NCBI GenBank assembly: GCA_031281515.1
Contig: JAITFF010000008.1
Span: forward strand, 1-7,397
DNA: 7,397 bases
Source of the DNA: Holosporales bacterium
GTDB taxonomy: Bacteria > Pseudomonadota > Alphaproteobacteria > RUG11792
Direction of reading: 5' to 3'
Shown here: one piece after another, positions 1 through 5,450 of the stretch
Numbering within the stretch: the first letter of the stretch is position 1
Layout: each line of letters starts with the position of its first letter
Made by a program: the position numbers and the translations under genes
Notes under the pieces: generated by a model
The model's database searches: none
What the model was told of the DNA's origin: nothing
The model's input: the letters and a program-made list of their open reading frames with translations, nothing else

Positions 1-300
1 AGTACTCTCGATAACCTGAGTCACTCCTCGGCCCCCCCAGTCGAGCCTCTCAGGATCCGGAATACTCAGATACTCGATCTCATGCCCGTCAATAAGGATC
101 CCATTTTCTGTTTCCTGGACTGGATACTTAAACCGTCCCTGAACAGAGTCATATTTCAGGAGATGGATGGCAATTCCCCTATCAGCAACATCGTTAATAT
201 GGGTTATTTTGATGTTCTGTCTCCGCTCGGTATCATCAAAATACCTCCGCAAAACAGCTCGCCCTATCCTCCCGAAACCGTTTATTCCGACTTTGATCAT
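1..300 (-). CDS. gap: Glyceraldehyde-3-phosphate dehydrogenase, N-terminal 100 residues (3' end beyond the window)
   Basis: Cytosolic GAPDH oxidises and phosphorylates glyceraldehyde-3-phosphate to 1,3-bisphosphoglycerate with NAD in glycolysis/gluconeogenesis. The minus-strand translation opens with M-I-K-V-G-I-N-G-F-G-R-I-G-R, the classic Rossmann glycine motif (residues 7-14). Asn36-Asp37 follow at the end of beta2, where Asp normally contacts the NAD ribose. The signature H-L-L-K-Y-D-S-V-Q-G-R-F lies at residues 46-57, and V-I-E-S-T at residues 96-100, where the family continues with G. The frame is open to base 1, so about two thirds of the protein, including the catalytic Cys, lies outside. 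The ATG at 300 is preceded by AAGGAG (12-nt gap) and GAGG (4-nt gap). It lies 36 nt after the ppiD-like stop, so co-transcription is plausible. The identity is very secure; the operon link is inference. Confidence 0.97.
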   Translation of the reverse strand, partial: MIKVGINGFGRIGRAVLRRYFDDTERRQNIKITHINDVADRGIAIHLLKYDSVQGRFKYPVQETENGILIDGHEIEYLSIPDPERLDWGGRGVTQVIEST

Positions 301-304
301 TTTT

Positions 305-318
305 CCTCATATCTCCTT
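305..318 (-). promoter_or_regulatory. Ribosome binding site of gap
   Basis: Read on the minus strand, AAGGAG (318-313) and GAGG (308-305) lie just upstream of the ATG at 300. Either could pair with the 16S 3' end; the second has the closer 4-nt spacing. This supports the chosen gap start. Confidence 0.6.
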
Positions 319-336
319 AGTTTTTTTTGCAAAATA

Positions 337-2292
337 TCAACCATTTTCATCGGCTTTGTCGCTGCTCTGAATAAGCTCTCCGATTACATCCTTGTTAATT
401 TCAATATCCAGTGGTTGTTTCATGGCATTCATCGCGACGGCCATAATATCGCGCGAAGCACCCGCATCAACGTGATTCGAGAAAATCTTGCGCATTTCGT
501 CCGAGGCGCTCACTCCTACTGAGACGTCCTGAATGGCTACTACTATTTGCCCACCATCTGGTAATTTATACGATACTGCCTCTCCCTTTCTCGTGGTCGA
601 CATAACATTGAAAAGTATATCCGGATTCGGAATATCCAGTAGTATTTTCGTTACATCTCCCTTCATCTCGTTACGTTGTACAGCCATAATCAAATCCTTT
701 TTGGAGAGCTTATAGACCCTTACACCCTTCCGTTTCTTGACATCTGTTGCCGCTTCATCTCCGTTATTAGTTATATCACGAGCCATCTTTTCTGCTTCCT
801 TTTCCTTGTTACGAGTTATGTAATCGTCCTTAACTTTACCGATAATTTTTTCTAACTGCGGTACCTCAGACTTTTCAATTTTCCTAACGTAGGCGACATA
901 TGACACAGAATCATCTTCCTTCGATTCGATTATCTGTGTAGCCTGATTCTCACCGATATCGAATGATGCTTGGATCATCTCATTTCTTGCCGCCTCGTCC
1001 TTTACTATTTTCGTCATTTCTTGGCTATCTTTCGCGAATGACTTGAGTTCAATAACCTTAAGGCCAGTTTCTTTCGCGATCTCATCGATACTTTTCCCAG
1101 ATCCAAATCCGTCGTCGATTTTATTTTTGATGGCCTTGATTTTCCCATAAAATTCCGGAGCATTCAGTCTTTCATTCCGTATTTCTTCCTTTATCTTTAA
1201 CTTGATCTCGTTTTCATCCTGCATCTTAGACGTATTTACTTTGATTAATCTGTAGATATAGAATTGTCCACCAGAAGAACAAACGGATGACGTCTTGTTT
1301 AGGGTCAATTCAAAAAGATCTTTTCCGAACTGCTCCGGTAAATCCGAAAGTCGGATTCCGCGAACGATATCAGCCTGAATTGCAAACTTCTTTTTGACTA
1401 CGTTCGACGAAGCACCGGAGTTAAGCATATTCCAAGCCTTATCGGCATCCTCCTTCCTCTCGAATGAAAATCTTTCGAAGTCTCTGGTCTCCGGTTGAAT
1501 GAACAGGTGTTTGGTTTGCTGAAACCGAGACTCTACCTCAGCCGGATCAATCTCTAAAGCATCACCAGCAAGGGCCTGATAATCGATGATTAATACAGAT
1601 AAATCTCGACGCTCTGGTATTTCATATTGATCCTTATTGATCTCAAAATACTGTTTGACTTCGTCATTCGATGGATTTTGTTCTACTTTCATGTCATTGG
1701 GAGACAGCTTCAACACCAGCAACGTCTTTTCCGCTTCAAATTCCTTGGCGATCTGCTCTTTTATGAATGCAGGAATCCGGTAGCTTGTGTTTATCGGATG
1801 AAACAACTGCATCTGCTCCAGATTGTTTTTAATCTGCGCCAGGAAGCCGGCCTCCCCTATTCCAGACCTCTTGAGGACATTCTCATAGACTCTTTCACTG
1901 AAGACACCATCCACCTGAAAATCTGGCAGAGCCTGTATCAGGCCGATGATGCTCTTTTTGGGAACTAAAATTCCGAGCCGTCCGATGGACTGTTCGAAAA
2001 CCAGCCTGTTCACTATGTTATCTACGACGATTCCTTTGACGTCGATTTTCCTCATCTCTTCATTAGTGAGTGGTGTCTTGGAATCATTTCTAATTCGTTG
2101 TTTTTCACTGTGATACTCTCGAATGAATGTATCAGCCGAAACCTTAGATTTGGCGACACTTATCACAGTCCGTGATGCTGAGTAATTTTTGAAAATATCC
2201 CCGACTCCCCACAGACAGAAGCTGAGGATTATCGCACCAAAGAGAATTTTTATGAATAAACTATGAGAAGCACTTCTGAGAGATTTTAACAT
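337..2292 (-). CDS. ppiD: PpiD/SurA_N-type membrane-anchored periplasmic foldase (peptidylprolyl isomerase-like)
   Basis: Predicted inner-membrane-anchored chaperone that faces the periplasm and helps newly exported proteins fold. From the ATG at 2292 it has 651 residues. The N-terminus M-L-K-S-L-R-S-A is the usual PpiD opening. One transmembrane helix follows (about 12-30, ending L-W-G-V-G-D-I-F), then a SurA_N-like helical chaperone region (about 45-215) with the expected Q-A-L-P-x-F-Q-x-D-G-x-F-S block near 119-131. A divergent parvulin-like segment lies at about 262-352 and a second charged, helical half runs to the C-terminus. I see no clear parvulin active-site pattern, so isomerase activity is doubtful; E. 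coli PpiD's parvulin domain is also inactive. A GTG at 2328 would add 12 residues before M-L-K-S-L-R; I reject it on family grounds. No Shine-Dalgarno is visible before 2292. It lies 69 nt after ctpA and 36 nt before gap. Confidence 0.88.
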   Translation of the reverse strand: MLKSLRSASHSLFIKILFGAIILSFCLWGVGDIFKNYSASRTVISVAKSKVSADTFIREYHSEKQRIRNDSKTPLTNEEMRKIDVKGIVVDNIVNRLVFEQSIGRLGILVPKKSIIGLIQALPDFQVDGVFSERVYENVLKRSGIGEAGFLAQIKNNLEQMQLFHPINTSYRIPAFIKEQIAKEFEAEKTLLVLKLSPNDMKVEQNPSNDEVKQYFEINKDQYEIPERRDLSVLIIDYQALAGDALEIDPAEVESRFQQTKHLFIQPETRDFERFSFERKEDADKAWNMLNSGASSNVVKKKFAIQADIVRGIRLSDLPEQFGKDLFELTLNKTSSVCSSGGQFYIYRLIKVNTSKMQDENEIKLKIKEEIRNERLNAPEFYGKIKAIKNKIDDGFGSGKSIDEIAKETGLKVIELKSFAKDSQEMTKIVKDEAARNEMIQASFDIGENQATQIIESKEDDSVSYVAYVRKIEKSEVPQLEKIIGKVKDDYITRNKEKEAEKMARDITNNGDEAATDVKKRKGVRVYKLSKKDLIMAVQRNEMKGDVTKILLDIPNPDILFNVMSTTRKGEAVSYKLPDGGQIVVAIQDVSVGVSASDEMRKIFSNHVDAGASRDIMAVAMNAMKQPLDIEINKDVIGELIQSSDKADENG

Positions 2293-2334
2293 CTGCGCAC
2301 AAAACGGAAACTTAAGGCACGACCACACCGAAAC

Positions 2335-2340
2335 ATTATA
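2335..2340 (-). promoter_or_regulatory. Candidate -10 box upstream of ppiD
   Basis: The minus strand reads a perfect TATAAT at 2340-2335 in the 69-nt gap between ctpA and ppiD. Its -10 to +1 distance would put a transcript start near 2328, leaving a leader of roughly 36 nt before the chosen ATG. No convincing -35 box lies 16-18 nt upstream, so this may be a chance AT-rich match, and ppiD may be read through from ctpA. Confidence 0.28.
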
Positions 2341-2361
2341 TACCCAAATTTAGTGAAGTTG

Positions 2362-3615
2362 TTATCGATTACTGCTAGATGCATCCTTTTCCTGCGGTTC
2401 ATCTTTTTTCCCGTCATCAGAAAGGACCGATAATCCATGCAACAAATCCACCGCACGCTGGATCACTGGATCAATCTTTTGTCCCTGTTGTTGTGGTTGT
2501 GCCTGCAGCTGAATGTTGTTGTCCTGATCTGCCTTTAAGATTTCGATATCAGGAGAAACTCCAACCTGATCAATCTTCTTCCCATTCGGTGATACGAAAT
2601 ATGCGGTCGTCAGTTTAATGGCTCCCCTCCCTGGAATTGGAATAATCGTCTGAAGAGATCCTTTTCCATACGTCTTTTCTCCAATTAACACGGCCCTCTT
2701 ATTGTCTCCGAGCGAGGTGGCAACCAGTTCCGCTCCCGATGCAGTATTCGAATCGATTAAAATGGCCATCGGTAAGCCATTGAGCAAATCTATTTCATCG
2801 GCAAAAATTGAACGAGATTCAGATTTGTTTCTAGATTGGAAATCTATGATCTTTTTATTGTTCCCTAGAAATAGATCACATACCCTGACGGCTTGCTCCA
2901 TAATACCTCCAGGATTGTTTCGAAGATCCAGTATGACCCCGGTTGCCTTGCCTTTAAGGGCCTTCTTGATCGCGCTCGACATATCGATAACTGTGCCCTC
3001 GTTAAAGTGCGTAATCCTTATGATGGCTATGTCATCTATGAAGTCAGTTTTCACGCTTTGGAGCTGAATCACTGATTTTTTAACAACCACATCAAATTTC
3101 TCAGACTTATTCCTGACGATCGACAATTTTACTTTCAGTGCCGAATCAGAACTGAGCTTAGAAATGACGGTCTTAATGTGCATTTCAGAAATATCTCGAT
3201 CATCAATTTTAACGATCAGATCATTCTCTCGAAGACCTGAGGTCGAAGCCGGACTATCATCGATGACGGCCGTAACCTCGACTCCTTCCCTGGTTTGCTT
3301 TATCTCGACGCCGATGCCGAGGAAAGTTCCTCGTGTCGACCTCGTGAAGGCGCTGAATTCATCTTGGCTAATATACATCGAATGTTCATCTAAAACTCCG
3401 AGGATGCCATTAATTGCACCGATCTCTAGTTTTTCTCGACTTATATCATCCGCATAGTTGCTCGATATTTCCTCGATAATCTCCTTGATGAATGTATTCG
3501 TCGTAATCGAATCAATTGACAGACTAATCGTCTCTTCTTCTTTTTTCTTGCACGAAATCAGAAGGACGACGCAGAGCGCCGTAACAACGAGAACAGCCCT
3601 CGCAGAATTTTTCAT
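2362..3615 (-). CDS. ctpA: C-terminal processing peptidase, S41A family, predicted lipoprotein
   Basis: CtpA/Prc-family serine protease that degrades or trims envelope proteins from their C-termini in the periplasm. The 417 residues are ordered as a hydrophobic signal segment (about 6-21) ending in the lipobox-like L-I-S-C with Cys22, an N-terminal helical part with the family-like L-D-E-H-S-M-Y-I motif (75-82), a PDZ domain (about 95-170, with G-T-F-L-G-I-G-V-E and S-P-A-S-x-S-G-L), and an S41 protease core. In the core I see D-L-R-N-N-P-G-G (230-237), the nucleophile region T-A-S-G-A-E with Ser293, and T-Y-G-K-G-S-L-Q with Lys318 and Gln322. The Ser-Lys spacing of 25 equals that of E. coli Prc (S452/K477). 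The tail is Gln- and charge-rich. The ATG at 3615 has no clear Shine-Dalgarno. It is transcribed away from the EnvZ-like gene and probably leads the ctpA-ppiD(-gap) group. Confidence 0.95.
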   Translation of the reverse strand: MKNSARAVLVVTALCVVLLISCKKKEEETISLSIDSITTNTFIKEIIEEISSNYADDISREKLEIGAINGILGVLDEHSMYISQDEFSAFTRSTRGTFLGIGVEIKQTREGVEVTAVIDDSPASTSGLRENDLIVKIDDRDISEMHIKTVISKLSSDSALKVKLSIVRNKSEKFDVVVKKSVIQLQSVKTDFIDDIAIIRITHFNEGTVIDMSSAIKKALKGKATGVILDLRNNPGGIMEQAVRVCDLFLGNNKKIIDFQSRNKSESRSIFADEIDLLNGLPMAILIDSNTASGAELVATSLGDNKRAVLIGEKTYGKGSLQTIIPIPGRGAIKLTTAYFVSPNGKKIDQVGVSPDIEILKADQDNNIQLQAQPQQQGQKIDPVIQRAVDLLHGLSVLSDDGKKDEPQEKDASSSNR

Positions 3616-3621
3616 GAAAAA

Positions 3622-3649
3622 ATTCTATGTTTTTTGCAAACGATGTCTC
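3622..3649 (-). promoter_or_regulatory. Candidate ctpA promoter
   Basis: On the minus strand GAGACA (3649-3644, 4 of 6 to TTGACA) is followed after 16 nt by TAGAAT (3627-3622, 5 of 6 to TATAAT). A start about 7 nt downstream falls at or beside base 3615, the A of the ctpA ATG, which would give a leaderless transcript; this fits the missing Shine-Dalgarno. A rival -10, TATCAT at 3663-3658, would give a leader of roughly 35 nt but has no good -35. Confidence 0.3.
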
Positions 3650-3662
3650 ACTTCATTATGAT
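3634..3662 (+). promoter_or_regulatory. Candidate promoter of the EnvZ-like kinase gene
   Basis: TTGCAA (3634-3639) and TATGAT (3657-3662) are separated by exactly 17 nt. The -10 matches 5 of 6 consensus bases and the -35 matches 4 of 6. The predicted start near 3669 gives a leader of about 28 nt holding an AGGG ribosome binding site. The site overlaps the candidate ctpA control region on the other strand, so one regulator could affect both directions. Confidence 0.42.
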
Positions 3663-3686
3663 ACATGCGTAATTCGCAGAGAAGAT

Positions 3687-3690
3687 AGGG
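3687..3690 (+). promoter_or_regulatory. Ribosome binding site deciding the TTG start of the histidine kinase
   Basis: AGGG lies 6 nt before the TTG at 3697. The frame is closed by a TAA at 3670-3672. The only codons between that stop and the conserved N-terminal membrane helix able to start translation are ATT (3694) and TTG (3697), and the spacing favours TTG. Confidence 0.5.
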
Positions 3691-3696
3691 CTAATT

Positions 3697-5022
3697 TTGG
3701 CAATTTCATCGTTCTTCAAAAAAGTATTGCCAAAAAGCATCTTCCCGAGGTTTTTCATAATCCTAATTGCTCCGGTTATTGTTTCGCAATTAATCTTTGG
3801 GGCCGTATTTTTTGGGAAATATATGGAATCGGTCATGAAAGTGACGGCCCAGCAAATAGCCAATGAAATATGGGCCGTGACTAGCGTTCTGGATCTTGGA
3901 TGTTCCGCTGAGTATGTCGGAGAAATGCAGACAAATATGGATCTCAGCATTTCTGTTTTAAAAAATACTTCTCTGAAGAAAAATGGAATCGCGAAAAACA
4001 GCAAGGTCTATCGCCTCCTACGCAATGCATGTCGCGAAAAGAATATCCGGACCCACTACATCACACCATTCGATAATAAAATCTTGGTTTGTGTTGAATC
4101 CAAAAACAATGGAGATATTTATAAAATTTTAATTCCACGGAAAATGATGTACACCAGAATCATACCGATAGTTTTGGGATGGGGGATTGCCTCCTCGATC
4201 ATCCTTTTAATCATCGCCTTTCTGTTCCTCAAAAACCAGATAAGACCAATCAAAAAATTGACAGAAGCAGTGGAAAAATTCGGATGCTTAATGGAGTCAA
4301 ATTACGACTTCAAACCGGAAGGAGCGAAGGAAATTAGGCTAGCAGGCAAGGCCTTTTGCGAAATGCAGGTCAATTTTAGGAAATTAATGGATACCAAGAT
4401 CAGGACGCTCGCCGGAATATCCCACGACCTCAAAACCCCTCTCACTAAAATGAAGCTCCAGCTCGCGATGATGCCAAAAACCCCGGAAATAGGTTTCCTG
4501 AAGAAAGATGTCGACGATATGGTAAAGATCACGGAAAGCTTTACGGTTCACGCCGCGCAGCGGAATAAAGAAATATTTGTTCATCGCAATCTCAGGACAT
4601 TCCTAGATGATCTGGCGAAAGACTACGTGGATAATAACTTTAAGATCAGTATCTGCGGAGATCGGGCGATAGAGATCTGCATGAAATACACATCCCTTAA
4701 GCGCGCACTCGGTAACATCATAGGAAATGCCAAAAAATTTAGTAATGAACTAATCATCTATTTTTCAAGGAAACAACATCAGGAAATAGAAATAGTATTC
4801 GAGGACAATGGCCCTGGAATTCAGGCCGAGTTGATCGATGATATATTCTCGCCATTCATTTCTGGAAATCAGTCAAGAACCCATGGAAATAATGAAGTCG
4901 GAGTCGGCCTGGGTCTAAGTATCGCCCGAGATATCATCACCGAACATGGTGGTGAAATTTATGCCGAAAATTCAGAGAAAACCGGAGGGGCGCAGTTTAG
5001 GGTAATCATACGACAGGATTAA
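3697..5022 (+). CDS. envZ: EnvZ-type two-component sensor histidine kinase
   Basis: Inner-membrane sensor kinase that autophosphorylates on His and passes phosphate to an OmpR-type regulator. The 441 residues hold TM1 (about 18-40), a periplasmic loop of about 110 residues, TM2 (about 155-178), a HAMP linker from Q-I-R-P-I-K-K-L (181-188), and a HisKA H-box A-G-I-S-H-D-L-K-T-P-L-T with His243. The ATP-binding domain has an N-box N-I-I-G-N-A (340-345), a G1 box E-D-N-G-P-G-I (369-375), an F-box-like I-F-S-P-F (383-387) and a G2 box G-V-G-L-G-L (402-407). The H-box resembles EnvZ more than other kinases (E. coli S-H-D-L-R-T-P-L-T). All catalytic motifs look intact. The start is a TTG. No response-regulator gene adjoins it in this window, although ompR-envZ are normally neighbours, so its partner must lie elsewhere. 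It diverges from ctpA. The symbol is given by family; the sensed signal is unknown. Confidence 0.92.
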   Translation: MAISSFFKKVLPKSIFPRFFIILIAPVIVSQLIFGAVFFGKYMESVMKVTAQQIANEIWAVTSVLDLGCSAEYVGEMQTNMDLSISVLKNTSLKKNGIAKNSKVYRLLRNACREKNIRTHYITPFDNKILVCVESKNNGDIYKILIPRKMMYTRIIPIVLGWGIASSIILLIIAFLFLKNQIRPIKKLTEAVEKFGCLMESNYDFKPEGAKEIRLAGKAFCEMQVNFRKLMDTKIRTLAGISHDLKTPLTKMKLQLAMMPKTPEIGFLKKDVDDMVKITESFTVHAAQRNKEIFVHRNLRTFLDDLAKDYVDNNFKISICGDRAIEICMKYTSLKRALGNIIGNAKKFSNELIIYFSRKQHQEIEIVFEDNGPGIQAELIDDIFSPFISGNQSRTHGNNEVGVGLGLSIARDIITEHGGEIYAENSEKTGGAQFRVIIRQD

Positions 5023-5106
5023 AGGCACATTCTCATATATTAATGAAGAAAGGAATGAATTACAATTCAGAGCAAAACAATAACTGCAAAATCAACAGAG
5101 ACAGTA

Positions 5107-5120
5107 TGTAGAAATCTACA
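5107..5120. repeat. Perfect 6-bp inverted repeat with 2-nt centre
   Basis: TGTAGA-AA-TCTACA is a 14-bp dyad about 85 bp after the histidine kinase stop. The centre is too short for a stable RNA hairpin and no T-run follows, so an operator-like protein site or chance is likelier than a terminator. Confidence 0.35.
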
Positions 5121-5168
5121 AAATAAGAGACTCTTTCAAATAGGTCCACCGATAGTCTTCTTCCGAAA

Positions 5169-5194
5169 CCTCCAGAATTAGAGTTTCTGGAAGG
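5169..5194. repeat. Imperfect hairpin of unknown role
   Basis: CCTCCAGAA (5169-5177) can pair with TTCTGGAAGG (5185-5194) across a 7-nt loop, with one bulged base near the foot. No U-tract follows on either strand, so it is not an ordinary rho-independent terminator. Part of the right arm contains AAGGAG, so pairing would hide that sequence. Confidence 0.35.
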
Positions 5195-5329
5195 AGATAT
5201 GGAGCACAGAAGCGTACCGTACCTAGACGTATGTGTGAACATTTGAGTACCGGGTTGTGGTGCAGAAGGAAACTGATCATAGAGAGAACCAAATGAAATC
5301 CATGTTCAATATATTCAAGCTTCGCGTGA

Positions 5330-5358
5330 TTGTCACCACAAAGTGAATACTCTATTAA
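5330..5358 (+). promoter_or_regulatory. Candidate promoter of the kinase-like gene
   Basis: TTGTCA (5330-5335, 5 of 6) and TATTAA (5353-5358, 4 of 6) are spaced by exactly 17 nt. A start near 5365 would give an untranslated leader of about 86 nt to the ATG at 5451. This is the best sigma70-like pair I see between the histidine kinase and this gene and suggests independent transcription. Confidence 0.4.
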
Positions 5359-5440
5359 TCCTCTAGTTATAGAATCTACCAAGAGACTAACTACTACTGG
5401 TTATAACTTCCATACAGAACAGTGTAATGAAAAGATTCTT

Positions 5441-5444
5441 AGGA
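5441..5444 (+). promoter_or_regulatory. Ribosome binding site favouring the second ATG
   Basis: AGGA lies 6 nt before the ATG at 5451, whereas the in-frame ATG at 5427 has no purine-rich box in front. Starting at 5451 also leaves a shorter, more canonical signal peptide (M-Y-K-I-I-T...). Confidence 0.5.
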
Positions 5445-5450
5445 ACACCG

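Larger units (their letters stand above)
5023..5426. other. Stretch of about 400 bp without a convincing gene
   Basis: Between the histidine kinase stop and the kinase-like gene I find no ORF with both a sensible start and a ribosome binding site. On the minus strand the frame 5382-5116 stays open for 88 codons. It starts at TTG, lacks a Shine-Dalgarno, and its product resembles nothing I know. A 22-codon plus frame (5043-5111) and a 15-codon plus frame at 5199, whose AAGGAG sits only 2 nt from the ATG, also look accidental. The stretch holds two small dyads and a promoter candidate near its right end. It could be a decayed gene, a long regulatory leader or a small-RNA locus; the sequence alone does not decide. 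Confidence 0.55.

Noticed and set aside
82..522. Plus-strand 146-codon open frame
   Set aside because: It lies antisense across the clear gap start and the ppiD C-terminus, has no recognisable product, and both minus-strand genes have strong family motifs.
2326..2328. GTG as start of the ppiD-like gene
   Set aside because: It would add 12 residues before the typical M-L-K-S-L-R opening, and a TATAAT lies so close upstream that the transcript may begin at about this base.
5107..5120. GTAGA/TCTAC dyad resembling the stem of a Cas12a repeat
   Set aside because: The arms are in the opposite order (GTAGA before TCTAC on both strands), the loop is 2 nt, and there is one copy with no spacers or cas genes.
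5199..5246. Short plus-strand ORF (15 codons) behind AAGGAG
   Set aside because: The Shine-Dalgarno-like box is only 2 nt from the ATG, too close for normal initiation, and the peptide has no recognisable character.
5116..5382. Minus-strand 88-codon open frame in the gene-poor gap
   Set aside because: It starts at TTG with no Shine-Dalgarno and has no recognisable motif; such frames arise by chance. Kept only as a remark on the gap.
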